NCBI GenBank assembly: GCA_965249735.1
Contig: CBDFMS010000025.1
Coordinates: forward strand, 124,001-188,000
Reading direction: 5' to 3'
From: JANQSS01 sp965249735
GTDB taxonomy: Bacteria > Bacteroidota > Bacteroidia > Chitinophagales > Saprospiraceae
Length of the DNA stretch: 64,000 nucleotides
Under the pieces are notes generated by a model. The model was not told where the DNA came from. It did not search any database and saw nothing but the letters and a program-made list of their open reading frames with translations. Shown here piece after piece: positions 27,691 through 36,610 of this stretch (position 1 is its first letter; each line of letters starts with the position of its first letter). A program made the position numbers and the translations under genes.

Positions 27691-27865
27691 TTGGTCGATT
27701 TAGTCGCGAATAATATTTCAATTTAAATGTTTTTTTCCAGAATTACAATTTATAGACGTATTCTGACAACAACATGCTGATTTTCTATGCTATCGAATTC
27801 CACATGTACCCAACCATATAGAATGACAACCTCGTTCTGACCAATAGATTGGGTCAGCGTTTATC

Positions 27866-28254
27866 TTACCCATTCGGTGAACTTATATTTGCGGCTCTCA
27901 TGTCGATTGAATTCTCATTTTTAGTGGAGTAGTGCAACTGCCTTACGCAAACAAACCTGTTCTTGTTATACAGGTCAGCATGATCCGGATTCAATCCACT
28001 TTTAGGCTTGAAGTATACGATATCGAAAGAGCATCCCCTGGTATTCACACCCTTACGAAGCACTTCAATAATTCCACGTTTCGCGATCTGGTCATTAATT
28101 ACTTTTGAAATTTGTTTGTCTGTGCCATCGTCAAACTGAACTTGAAGCTTTTGATATTCTCTCGACTGAGTGTCTGTTATGAAACCGATGAGATCCTCTG
28201 CAATCTGGCAATTGACTCAATCATATTCTGTATAAAGTCGGGAAGTGTAACCAT
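27866..28254 (-). pseudogene. Remnant of a second type I hsdR gene (N-terminus)
   Basis: Reading leftward, a frame gives EDLIGFITDTQSREYQKLQV, then a DQIAKRGIIEVLRKGV stretch, FDIVYFKPKSGLNPDHADLY and NRFVCVRQLHYSTKNENSID. These are the first conserved blocks of one HsdR subfamily, in which they precede the nuclease motif. The frame then runs into unrelated sequence and stops at 27866. Upstream, an ATG at 28254 (MVTLPDFIQNMIESIA) is in another frame, so there is also a frameshift near 28205. The intact hsdR at 7605 belongs to a different subfamily, so this is debris of a second type I system rather than a duplicate. Confidence 0.7.
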
Positions 28255-28298
28255 TGCCTAATAATGCATTTTCAATATGCCCGGAATTTGCACTCTAC

Positions 28299-28505
28299 GC
28301 GTTAACTATTTTTATAATAATTAAATCAGATTAATCAAATTCCTCAATTACTATTGGCATTAATCTTTGACAGAGTCGCTTATTGGTCGTTTTAAAGGAC
28401 GTAGAAGAGGTTCTTGTGAATCGATGGGTATGTGTGCGGCCTAATTAATTTAAATGGCTTAGAGGCGATTAAAATTATTTGCAATATTTATTTAAACTAT
28501 TATCC
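28299..28505. repeat. Long direct repeat, copy B
   Basis: Second copy of the about 200-base repeat described at 17817-18015, same orientation. It begins GTTAACTATTTTTATAATAA and ends with GATTAAAATTATTTGCAATATTTA. It lies about 45 bases upstream of the start of the hsdR remnant. The two copies bracket 10.3 kb that contains the solo IS21 end and the RHS cassette. Confidence 0.75.
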
Positions 28506-29751
28506 TTTTTATCATCATAGCGCGGATCATTAAATCAATTATTCTGAATATGGTCTAACCATGCTTGATCAAAGTCAACTGCTTTAAATGCCCGATTGGA
28601 ATCTATCTTACCATCTTCACCTTTTGGCATTGCTCACGTAATCCATATCTATCAGGTGGAGATAATCTACTCTTCACTGTTTTAATATTGTTTCAACCCC
28701 GGTCTGTAACCCTCAGAGCGCGTCATTCTTCCCTGCCTCTCCATCTGGTGTCTATCATATACTATTCAATCTCCTATTACCTTCTGGAGGCTTGTTGATG
28801 ATTTTATGCGGTATTAGTTTCGTATTCAAATAATTTATGGGTCCATCCATTTTCAACTGTTCTTATCTGCTTATTGCAAAGATCCCCTTCATGTCTTCGA
28901 GGTTATTATTTTACCTTTTTTCTACCATAGGTTAATCATGAATCAAGTAATTCATCAGATTTGTCAATGACCTTTGCAATGAGTAATGAATTTAGTTCAA
29001 TTAATCGTTGTATGCATATACACTTATACACGTTTTAAGAGCCGCTGTGCTAATATTATGAGTGAAGTGCTCTAGGCGTAGGGTGTGGTGGTTATCATCC
29101 CCTAAATCTCTTTAAATTAACTTCGGTGTGAATTGTGTGTCCTTTAAATTCGATAATAAACGTTAATCCTTCTTATTTAAGGTTGTACATTTTGCATGAG
29201 TAAAGTTTTGATAGTATTTATTGAGCTTCTTGTGGCAATACGGTTCATTGTTGCCCAACATCGATTATTCTTTCTTTGGAAGTGCTGTCATCTATCCCCA
29301 GACACCCTTACACAATATATTAGTACTGTACCTATGGCATAACTAGTGCAGACTGTGTTTAGTATATAGTACAGTCATTGTCTAATATGTGTAATTTGCT
29401 ATGTAATGTCATACCTCTGCTATCCTTCTTGTAATGTCAGGTCTGCCGTTGAGATTGTTTCATTATTGTCGTAAGTAAACGAACACTATACCAACGAGAA
29501 TAATATTCACTAGAGGATAATGTAAAGAGTTAACTGAATGGTAAGGTTCCTCTTCATTAGATAATTAATTGACGGGACAAACAGCAGTATGCTAAAAAGA
29601 GTAAATTTAGCATTTTGAAGCGCTTTCTTGCAGCTTTCATTGCAGTCTTAATGATGATGTTGGGAAAGAATAAATATCTCCTTAGAAGAGCTTAAATCAA
29701 TTTACAAAATGTCTTAGATATTTATTTAATATTTATTTGGAAGAATATCAA
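28506..29751. other. 1.2-kb AT-rich stretch with no gene seen
   Basis: Neither strand holds a frame with convincing coding character. The longest (28565-28798, plus strand) has odd composition and no recognisable motif. No transposon ends, tRNA or hairpin terminator could be identified. It separates the decayed hsdR region from the integrase module and probably consists of degraded island DNA. Confidence 0.5.
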
Positions 29752-30522
29752 TTAGCGCATTCGCGCACTTCTTCTTTTATTTCTTCTTCTACGAAATAGT
29801 GTGGATTTGAATTCGCTAGGTTTGACCTCAATAATTTTGCCTGATTTTGTTTTGAAGTAGTGCTTGTTCAAAGCTTTACGACATTCTCTCAACGCCACAT
29901 TATCAGTAATTTTGCCGTGAAGTTCCTTTTGGGCTATATAGCACCGCTTCCTTATTAAGAATCCATCACCAACGGCCTGATTTAGATCTCGTGAAGCTGT
30001 GGCTATTGAGATTTTATATATTGCACTGAAAGCTCTAACCGCAATAGGGAAGCCATGGACGACGGATTGTTGTTTGCCTGCCTTTGTGGCATTCCTTCGT
30101 TTTTTGGCTTCCCATTTTTGCGATTCTATAAGATTTGATACGCACGCTGCGATGACGAACGATTTAAATATTTGTATGTCTTTTAGATCAAACCAGTACG
30201 CCTGTCTTGAATTGATTTTTTCCTTTGAACATAAGACGTCCCAACCTCTTGGATAGTATATGCTTGTTTTCTGATCTAAGCCAACCCAATTTCGAGCGAC
30301 GAGTTGCTTAAGTGTTCGCTCAATAGTTCGTCTACTTCGATTTAATGCAGAAGCTATCTTCTTAGTAGGTAAATTTCTCTTTTCGACCTTATAACCGTAG
30401 ATAGCCTTTAGATAGAATAAGAGTTGACCCTCATTAAAATCTCGTTCTGTCAATAGCATTTCTAACCATCTAGCCGGAACCTTCATTTCATGTCTTCTAG
30501 GACGCCATGTCGTCTTATCCAT
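29752..30522 (-). CDS. Double helix-turn-helix DNA-binding protein (replication-initiator-like)
   Basis: From ATG 30522 (MDKTTWRPRRHEMK) the protein has 256 residues. An upstream start (30576) lies inside the preceding gene and is unlikely. Two winged-helix-type segments are visible: TKKIASALNRSRRTIERTLK near residue 60 and FSAIYKISIATASRDLNQAV near residue 170. The C-terminus is very basic (RRRRNKRRSARMR). Proteins of this layout accompany integrase and excisionase genes in Bacteroidota mobile elements, where they are thought to act in replication or regulation. The start overlaps the stop of the HTH gene by 8 bases (ATGGATAA), so the two are coupled. Exact role not established. Confidence 0.6.
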   Translation of the reverse strand: MDKTTWRPRRHEMKVPARWLEMLLTERDFNEGQLLFYLKAIYGYKVEKRNLPTKKIASALNRSRRTIERTLKQLVARNWVGLDQKTSIYYPRGWDVLCSKEKINSRQAYWFDLKDIQIFKSFVIAACVSNLIESQKWEAKKRRNATKAGKQQSVVHGFPIAVRAFSAIYKISIATASRDLNQAVGDGFLIRKRCYIAQKELHGKITDNVALRECRKALNKHYFKTKSGKIIEVKPSEFKSTLFRRRRNKRRSARMR

Positions 30523-30814
30523 TATTATGAATGTAATTTTTGATATCAGCAAGATTAAACCGGACTGAACGTCCAACGTTGACTTTTTTTAATTCACCCC
30601 TCCTACGAAGATTGTCAACGGTCGAAAGACTACAGCCAAGCATCTCTGCTGTTTCTCTTTTGGACAAGAGCTTTTCTTCTGTATGCGACTTTAATCCGGA
30701 ATCTTTGCTCTTTACAATAGCTATTACCGCTTGGGTGAGAAAATCTAACCGCTCCATTATTTCCTTGGCTGGTAGTACGACAATTGAGTTCGACATTTGA
30801 TTTTTCATTTTCAA
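30515..30814 (-). CDS. Excisionase-like helix-turn-helix protein
   Basis: A 99-residue protein whose C-terminal half is a MerR/excisionase-type helix-turn-helix: EEKLLSKRETAEMLGCSLST then VDNLRRRGELKKVNVGRSVR and FNLADIKNYI. Such proteins bend DNA at attachment sites and set the direction of integrase reactions, or control neighbouring genes. The N-terminal about 45 residues look helical and may dimerise. It lies between the unknown 377-residue gene and the double-HTH gene, all leftward, in the order integrase-unknown-HTH-rep common in Bacteroidota integrated elements. Confidence 0.8.
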   Translation of the reverse strand: MKMKNQMSNSIVVLPAKEIMERLDFLTQAVIAIVKSKDSGLKSHTEEKLLSKRETAEMLGCSLSTVDNLRRRGELKKVNVGRSVRFNLADIKNYIHNNG

Positions 30815-30842
30815 ATATTATTCATTTGATGTCGCGAGCTAA

Positions 30843-30990
30843 GGTTAGGGTAATTAGGGCACATGAGAATGTAGTCGATAGAATCGCTGTTTATTCTATC
30901 ATCATTGATGCTTGAGGCACCGTCAATTCCTTAAATATTTTTTGAAATTGCTATCGAGGGGCAAGATATTAGGGCAATCAGGGCAAAATG
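30843..30990. repeat. Pair of TAGGG-rich direct repeats around the HTH gene promoter
   Basis: GGTTAGGGTAATTAGGGCAC at 30843 and GATATTAGGGCAATCAGGGC near 30966 share the pattern TTAGGGnAATnAGGGCA. They lie in the 180-base gap upstream of the excisionase-like gene. They could be binding sites for the HTH or replication-type proteins. Two copies only, so the evidence is thin. Confidence 0.35.
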
Positions 30991-30994
30991 ATTG

Positions 30995-32128
30995 TCAAAT
31001 TTTAATCTTCTTCTTCATTCCTTCTAGCATGTTAACAACCAGTTCCATGAAATTTTGATTTTTTTCTGTGTATCTTATAAAGTGATTCTTTTTAATATTG
31101 TCCGCTTTAAACCTACTCTCTGTGTGCTTCATGACAAAACTTCTTAATTCAAGAAGACTTGGATCGTGTTTTCCCCGGTTGTTCTTTATAAATCCAGCAT
31201 CTAATAATTCGTCGGAAATGATGCACAATTCATGACATTGGAATTTCAGTGTAGGCTTAAGTGCTTTCAATAGTTCTTTTAATTCCTTATCACCAAAAAC
31301 TGAGGGATCTTTATAACTGAACCTATTCGATGGCGAAATGACGCTACTGGATGATTTCGATGCTAGTAAGTAGGATGGTAAATATTTGACAAATCGATCA
31401 TCTTCTAGGTGCACCTTCCTAAACATAGGTTCAAAATCATAGTGATTTTTAAGTATAAGCTCCCACGCTTTATAAAGCATCCCAGATGCACGACCTTCAA
31501 TTTGCCAAAGAGCTCTTGTTGCCATTGGATCAATCATTTCGTTGAGCTCAGACTTATAATAGAAACAAAGTCGTCCAGGGGGAAAATGATGTTTCGTATT
31601 TTCTTGAAAATTCGCGCAGAAATCGAATAACTTCAGGCGGGCTGTATTTTCTGTGAATGAGCGGTGTACTTCTACCTCTAAATCGGAATAACCTTCAATG
31701 AATGACTCGATGAATTCTTGCTCAACTTTGTAAAGTGTCAATATATTTTCTTTTTCCAGATGGAGCTTTGTCAAGTCGAATTCGTATGCTTCGAATTCAT
31801 CTATAACTTGAACAAGTAAGTCTCTATAATTTTCCCGTTCTTCTTTATTGTGCATATTGGAGTTGTCGATTTTCCATGCACGTTGATTCTTGTACTTTTC
31901 ACATAGCCCTTCATATTCTTGATGATAATGCTCAAAAACGTATATCCCTCTGAACCAATGAGAAAAGGGCATCGTTAATGTCTGCAATTTAGTGCTGCTC
32001 TTTAGTTTTTTTAGTTCATCTGTTGAATTAGATAATAGGTAGTAATGCCAGATTACATGAGGACTTTGATTGTATATGAGAGGAGACTTAAGTAGTTCTC
32101 GTATGTCAGAAATATTATTAATGTCCAT
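30995..32128 (-). CDS. Unknown 377-residue protein linked to the integrase
   Basis: No family is recognised. The sequence is hydrophilic and mostly helical in appearance, without signal peptide or membrane segments and without nucleotide-binding or nuclease motifs that can be picked out by eye. It starts at ATG 32128, overlapping the integrase stop by 11 bases, so it is translationally coupled to the integrase and is part of the mobile module. It could be an accessory recombination or cargo protein. Only its reality as a gene is well supported. Confidence 0.65.
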   Translation of the reverse strand: MDINNISDIRELLKSPLIYNQSPHVIWHYYLLSNSTDELKKLKSSTKLQTLTMPFSHWFRGIYVFEHYHQEYEGLCEKYKNQRAWKIDNSNMHNKEERENYRDLLVQVIDEFEAYEFDLTKLHLEKENILTLYKVEQEFIESFIEGYSDLEVEVHRSFTENTARLKLFDFCANFQENTKHHFPPGRLCFYYKSELNEMIDPMATRALWQIEGRASGMLYKAWELILKNHYDFEPMFRKVHLEDDRFVKYLPSYLLASKSSSSVISPSNRFSYKDPSVFGDKELKELLKALKPTLKFQCHELCIISDELLDAGFIKNNRGKHDPSLLELRSFVMKHTESRFKADNIKKNHFIRYTEKNQNFMELVVNMLEGMKKKIKI

Positions 32129-33428
32129 CAGATGAGTTTTTTCTCATAATATTAGCCACCTGCTTGGCCATTTCCAGTGCGTTTTTCTTTTTATCGGAAT
32201 TAACATAGACAGATAGCATTTTTTCACTGGAATGTCCGGTAACCTGTCGAATGTATGCCGATGAAATTCCCATATCATAATGGTGCGTTGCATACGAACG
32301 ACGAGCAGTATGAGCTGTTATTTTTGAATAAAGCGGCACAGTATCTTCTTTTTCACGACCAGCCTTAGAATACTTTACTACTATCGGTCTGTCTAATTCG
32401 GCCAGTTCGCACACATCTTTGATGTATTCATTCATCCGTTGACTGCTAATTGGCTCAGGAGATCGGTTTTCGTGCTTATTGAGTATTTCCTTTAGTTCTG
32501 GTGTGACCGGCACAAATACCTCTGTTTTGCCTTTTACAGTAAACAAATGAATTAATTCTATACCCTTCTCTTCGATTATGTGTTCAGGTCGGATGCGCGT
32601 GAAATCACTAATTCTCAACCCGGTATAACATCCGATAAGAAATAAATCGCGTACTCGGTCAAGTTTGGGATCATCCGATAAGTCCAAATCATGAATTAAT
32701 TTGATTTCATCAAAAGTCAAAATTGGTTTTTTGATCCCAACTCGTTTGATGCGAAAAGTAGGATCTTCACATATTCCATTGTCGTGTTTGTTTTCTCTTT
32801 TAGACTCAACCATGAACTGCTTGAGGACTTGGATGATCTTACTTGCGTTATTCGTGCTGTGCTGTCGGGGTTTCTTGTAGAGCCAATTCTCGAAATCCTT
32901 TCTGAATGGCCAATCTATATCTTCAAAATTCAATCCGTCGCGGTGAGTATCTTTCGCAAATTGAATTAAGTGATTTTGTACAGTGACAAATTTCTTCCAG
33001 GTATGACGGTTAGCATTGACAGCCGTTTTCCTTTTTTCGATGAAAGTCTCAATGTAGCTTGTTAGAGTGGATGTTGCCTCAACCTGTTCTTCGATTATAA
33101 CACGACGCAGGTCGATATCCAACTGTTCTTTGAATGCTTGTATAGAAATCTTGCCGGTATCATTTTGCAAATAAATGTCTCGGATTGATTCAGCTATTCT
33201 ATTGAGCGTGTCTTTGTAAAATCCATAGTCTTTGTATGTGGGTCTCGGTAGCTGCTTCTTTGCGTCCCAATGTTTGGGTTCTACTTTTAGCCTGGACGAA
33301 TAGACGAGTCGCTCAGTGTTTCCTTGATATGGGTATCGAAATACGGCACTGATCAGTGTCGACTTATTCTTATCCTTGATTGACTTGAGATTGAACCGGA
33401 CGTCTGGTATGCCGGTAATTTTTGGCAT
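32118..33428 (-). CDS. int: Tyrosine site-specific recombinase (integrase)
   Basis: A 436-residue phage-type integrase. The N-terminal arm-binding part (RYPYQGNTERLVYSSRLKVE) and SAM-like core-binding domain (about 120-220) precede the catalytic domain. That domain has the conserved Arg in GCYTGLRISDF (about 280), HTARRSYATH (HxxR), GHSSEKML and the likely nucleophile Tyr in SVYVNSDKK. The layout fits integrases of Bacteroidota mobile elements. It is the gene nearest the proposed attachment site (33622-33637), transcribed away from it, as is usual when the integrase gene sits at one end of an element. Confidence 0.93.
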   Translation of the reverse strand: MPKITGIPDVRFNLKSIKDKNKSTLISAVFRYPYQGNTERLVYSSRLKVEPKHWDAKKQLPRPTYKDYGFYKDTLNRIAESIRDIYLQNDTGKISIQAFKEQLDIDLRRVIIEEQVEATSTLTSYIETFIEKRKTAVNANRHTWKKFVTVQNHLIQFAKDTHRDGLNFEDIDWPFRKDFENWLYKKPRQHSTNNASKIIQVLKQFMVESKRENKHDNGICEDPTFRIKRVGIKKPILTFDEIKLIHDLDLSDDPKLDRVRDLFLIGCYTGLRISDFTRIRPEHIIEEKGIELIHLFTVKGKTEVFVPVTPELKEILNKHENRSPEPISSQRMNEYIKDVCELAELDRPIVVKYSKAGREKEDTVPLYSKITAHTARRSYATHHYDMGISSAYIRQVTGHSSEKMLSVYVNSDKKKNALEMAKQVANIMRKNSSDGH

Positions 33429-33621
33429 TGTATTACCTTTGAATTAGTAAATTGATTGCAACTCAAATTTACGACAAACGACAACCAATTCAAAACTGGT
33501 TGTCGTTTTATTTTGATAGAGGGTGATTTAGTATAATAGCCAGAATGCACTAATTTAGGCATCTTGTTGATAGTCAGAGTAATTACATTATTAAGGTTTA
33601 TTACGAAATAGCAGCTAGATA

Positions 33622-33637
33622 GTCCTGCCTCCGCTAC
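33622..33637 (+). other. Candidate attachment site: 3' end of a tRNA
   Basis: GTCCTGCCTCCGCTAC, 16 bases, reads like the 3' side of a T-stem (CCTGC) followed by the 3' side of an acceptor stem, and is followed 8 bases later by a strong terminator. No matching 5' tRNA part lies upstream, which is what remains at one end of an element that integrated into a tRNA gene. It is 194 bases from the integrase start and marks the border between accessory and core genes. The second copy should lie left of the window. Confidence 0.42.
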
Positions 33638-33644
33638 TAGGAGA

Positions 33645-33675
33645 GCCTGACAATCAATTGTTTGTCAGGCTTTTT
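33645..33675 (+). terminator. Rho-independent terminator
   Basis: GCCTGACAA (33645-33653) pairs perfectly with TTGTCAGGC (33662-33670) across an 8-base loop and is followed by TTTTT. It would end a rightward transcript coming from the tRNA-like sequence just upstream. Confidence 0.8.
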
Positions 33676-33834
33676 CAATACTGGACAATTTCGTGGTCTA
33701 TTTTCAACTTGATTTTCTATATTTCATGCTTTCTCTTTTATAAAGATGACTTCAAGCACCCAACGTCCTTGACTGCCATGCCCGTTGTGACTTATTGATA
33801 TGTTCTGGTAACATTTTTCTCAAACTAGCACACT

Positions 33835-33842
33835 TATATTTG
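33835..33842 (+). promoter_or_regulatory. -7 box of a Bacteroidota-type promoter
   Basis: TATATTTG matches the TAnnTTTG consensus and lies only 8 bases before the ATG of the O-antigen ligase gene, so a transcript from it would have a very short or no leader. No clear -33 box was seen. Confidence 0.35.
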
Positions 33843-33850
33843 CTCTCACC

Positions 33851-35125
33851 ATGTCGACGAAAAGCATATTAAGCAGTATACGAGATTTCCTGACCCAACC
33901 GGTCGTACTCTTCCTGGTATTCGTCGCAGGATTTATCGGACTCTACTATTCACGCGCACTTGTATCGCTATTCAATGTGACGATATTTGGACTGGGTCTG
34001 ATGGCATTGACAAAACGATCAGATATTCGGCAAGCGATATGGAATCGACACACGATTCCTTTTCTTTTGGTCTTTTGCGTTTATCTGATTTCCTTTTTTT
34101 TGAGTGATGACAAAATGATGGCTTTGTTGCGACTCAAGACAAATAATTATTTCATTTTAATTCCTGTTGGTATTTCATTGCTGCAGCCCTTTTCAAAACG
34201 GTTTATTACTCACCTCATTTTTGCTTTTATTTCTATCACCTGTCTAAGTTGTCTTTTGGTGGCCATAAATTATGGCATGCACTTTGAAGAATATTCAGAG
34301 ATTTATAAAACCGGTAAAACAATTCCGACTCCTATTCTTCATATACGGTACAGCTATTTTATGAGTCTGGCTTTATTACTTGGTCTGGTTTTATACCTAG
34401 ATCGAAGCAGACTTATGGCCTGGATGAAAAAGTTGCTGCCTTTTATGTTGATTTTTCTATTCATCTTTTTACATGTACTGGCTGTCCGTTCGGGCTTGCT
34501 GGCATTCTATGCCGGACTGTTTGTATTTGCACTAATTTCAGGCAGGCACTACCTAAGACCCAGGTACATGATCGGAATTGGAATGAGTTTGATTCTAATT
34601 CTGTTACTCGCTATTCGTTTTATTCCCTCCCTTAAAAATAAATGGCAATACACCCAGCATGACATCGACATGTTCTTCAATGATACAGGCAGTTATTTAT
34701 ATTCAGACAATCTCCGGCTTATTTCTATAAAACATGGTTTGGATCTGGTGGAATCAAATCCTATGATTGGAGTGGGCATCGGTGATATTGAAAAAGAAAT
34801 GCAAACGTTGTATAAATATTATAATCCGGAAATACCACCGGAACTACAAGCACTTCCGATCAATCAAATCATATTTGCCTTAACGGCCTTTGGCCTTGTT
34901 GGTGGGATATTATATTTTATCTTTTTATTCTATCCCCTTGCTTATCCAAATCAATGGAATGATCCAAAACTACTAATGATTTACGGCGCTACGTTTGGGA
35001 GTTTTATGGGCGATGCCAGCATTGAACTGCAACTGGGAAAAGTCGCATTTTTAACATTGATCACGTTGGCTTTGTGGGATACATCATACAAATCCGAAAA
35101 CCAGATTATAAATCAAGGCTCATGA
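33851..35125 (+). CDS. O-antigen ligase/polymerase-like membrane protein
   Basis: A 424-residue protein with about ten hydrophobic segments and a larger periplasmic loop (about 265-330) that includes SDNLRLISIKHGLDLVESNP and MIGVGIGDIEKEM. This loop pattern (N-P-x-x-G-x-G) is characteristic of the Wzy_C/WaaL family, which joins polysaccharide to lipid A-core or polymerises O-units in the inner membrane. Its stop overlaps the ATG of the glycosyltransferase gene (ATGA type overlap at 35122-35125), indicating one operon devoted to surface polysaccharide. Ligase versus polymerase cannot be separated by sequence alone. Confidence 0.82.
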   Translation: MSTKSILSSIRDFLTQPVVLFLVFVAGFIGLYYSRALVSLFNVTIFGLGLMALTKRSDIRQAIWNRHTIPFLLVFCVYLISFFLSDDKMMALLRLKTNNYFILIPVGISLLQPFSKRFITHLIFAFISITCLSCLLVAINYGMHFEEYSEIYKTGKTIPTPILHIRYSYFMSLALLLGLVLYLDRSRLMAWMKKLLPFMLIFLFIFLHVLAVRSGLLAFYAGLFVFALISGRHYLRPRYMIGIGMSLILILLLAIRFIPSLKNKWQYTQHDIDMFFNDTGSYLYSDNLRLISIKHGLDLVESNPMIGVGIGDIEKEMQTLYKYYNPEIPPELQALPINQIIFALTAFGLVGGILYFIFLFYPLAYPNQWNDPKLLMIYGATFGSFMGDASIELQLGKVAFLTLITLALWDTSYKSENQIINQGS

Positions 35126-36021
35126 TCAAGACTCTATTTCAGCGGTCCGATCCAAATAAAAATCCGATATTTTCAATAATTATTCCAACCTGGAACAATT
35201 TAGAATATTTGAAACTTTGCCTTCGAAGCATTCAAACGCATTCACGGTTTCAACATCAACTTATCATTCACGTAAATGAAGGTACAGACGGCACCCAGGA
35301 GTGGCTAGATCAACATATAGAAGCAGATGTTTGTCATAGTCAAGAAAATGTGGGTGTGTGTCACGCATTAAATTATGCACGCACACTTGTGAAGACAGAT
35401 TACATCCTGTATCTCAATGATGATATGTACACGTGTCCGGATTGGGATTACCATTTGTGGGAGGCGATTCAGCGATGGCCATCAAATCGGTTTTTCTATT
35501 CGGCAACAACATTGCAACAGGGCTCATTTCACGATAAAAGCATTATGTCGCAATGCAATTTTGGTCGGACAATTGAAGACTTTGATGAAAAGCGCTTTTT
35601 ATCTGAATGGAATGATCGTCCATTTGAAGATTGGAATGGGGCGACCTGGCCTCCAAATGTGGTACACAAAGAAGTGTGGGATATGGTTGGTGGATACAGT
35701 GTTGAATTCAGTCCCGGTATGTACTCCGATCCGGATTTTTCAATGAAATTATGGAAATCCGGTATTCGTGAATTCAGAGGAATCGCCGCTAGTCGGGTTT
35801 ACCATTTTGAAGCGATCTCGACAAATCGAATTGTTAAAAACCCCGGTGCACGCCAATTTTTAATGAAGTGGGGATTGACATCTTCTACGTTTAGCAGACA
35901 CTTTCTCAAACGAGGAACGCAGTATAATGGTCCGTTAACCGAACCAAAAAAGACATTATTATTCAGATGGGATATACTCCGATCAATCCTCAAACAGTTG
36001 GGGTACAGGATTTTCATTTAA
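35122..36021 (+). CDS. Family 2 glycosyltransferase
   Basis: A 299-residue GT-A fold glycosyltransferase starting at ATG 35122, which overlaps the previous stop. The N-terminus FSIIIPTWNNLEYLKLCLRS is the nucleotide-sugar binding strand of GT2 enzymes. ILYLNDDMYTCPDW carries the DxD-like metal-binding acidic pair, and GMYSDPDFSMKLWKSG holds the likely catalytic-base region. It would transfer a sugar during O-antigen or capsule synthesis on the cytoplasmic face. A longer upstream frame start lies inside the ligase gene and is rejected. Confidence 0.88.
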   Translation: MIKTLFQRSDPNKNPIFSIIIPTWNNLEYLKLCLRSIQTHSRFQHQLIIHVNEGTDGTQEWLDQHIEADVCHSQENVGVCHALNYARTLVKTDYILYLNDDMYTCPDWDYHLWEAIQRWPSNRFFYSATTLQQGSFHDKSIMSQCNFGRTIEDFDEKRFLSEWNDRPFEDWNGATWPPNVVHKEVWDMVGGYSVEFSPGMYSDPDFSMKLWKSGIREFRGIAASRVYHFEAISTNRIVKNPGARQFLMKWGLTSSTFSRHFLKRGTQYNGPLTEPKKTLLFRWDILRSILKQLGYRIFI

Positions 36022-36031
36022 TTGGCTCGCC

Positions 36032-36562
36032 ATGAAACGAAGGAATGTCTTTATTATCATATTACTGCTCATAATTGCCGCAATTGTCCTGTTCAATATA
36101 TTTGAAAAGGATCAGGACGACACCCTAAGCGTGACCTCTTCTCCTCCTCCTGCGCAACCTATTAAGCAGTCGCCTCAATTTATCGATGAAGGAGATTTAT
36201 ATTTTATCAAGGATAAAGATACCCTGACAATGATTGATATCGAATTGGCAGAAACGAAAGCCGAAAGGGCAAAAGGCATGATGTACAGGACATCGTTAAA
36301 AAACGACGGTGGCATGCTGTTTATATTCGACAAAGAAGAAGCTCAAAGTTTTTGGATGAAAAACACCTATATCACACTTGATTTGATATTCATTAATAAA
36401 CAACAAATCGTTGAACAAATAGCACAATCAGCATCTCCTTCTTCCGAAGGGCAGATCAGTTGTTCAAAACCTGTTAAGTACGTGCTAGAGGTAAATGGTG
36501 GATTTACTGCAGCCTTTGGAATTGAAGCCGGTCAATCAGTGACATGGGCGTTTGTCAAATAA
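36032..36562 (+). CDS. DUF192 family membrane-anchored protein
   Basis: A 176-residue protein with an N-terminal membrane anchor (FIIILLLIIAAIVLF) and a proline-rich linker, then a DUF192 domain. The diagnostic ELAETKAERAKGMMYRTSL, GGMLFIFDKEE and SFWMKNTYITLDLIFIN are all present. The family forms a small beta-barrel facing the periplasm; its function is unknown. It starts 10 bases after the glycosyltransferase, so it may share that transcript, and is followed by a hairpin at 36561-36595. Confidence 0.9.
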   Translation: MKRRNVFIIILLLIIAAIVLFNIFEKDQDDTLSVTSSPPPAQPIKQSPQFIDEGDLYFIKDKDTLTMIDIELAETKAERAKGMMYRTSLKNDGGMLFIFDKEEAQSFWMKNTYITLDLIFINKQQIVEQIAQSASPSSEGQISCSKPVKYVLEVNGGFTAAFGIEAGQSVTWAFVK

Positions 36563-36595
36563 AAAAAGGGAAGCCTCGTATGCGACTTCCCTTTC
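36561..36595. terminator. Bidirectional hairpin terminator
   Basis: AAAGGGAAG at 36566-36573 pairs with CTTCCCTTT at 36586-36594, with A-run and T-run flanks. It lies between the convergent DUF192 and hsp20 genes and can serve both. Confidence 0.7.
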
Positions 36596-36610
36596 AATAA
36601 TCAAAAACCC

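Noticed and set aside
28565..28798. 77-residue open frame on the plus strand
   Set aside because: No recognisable motif, unusual composition and no plausible ribosome binding site; taken as chance in a decayed AT-rich region.
28790..28830. TTATGCGGTATTAG near 28815 matches a conserved 16S rRNA stretch (antisense), with weak similarity around it
   Set aside because: A 14-base match to 16S somewhere in 64 kb is expected by chance about once, and the surrounding similarity is too weak to call an rRNA remnant.
33560..33640. Complete tRNA gene at the island border
   Set aside because: Only the 3' part looks tRNA-like; no D-arm, anticodon arm or matching 5' acceptor strand lies upstream.
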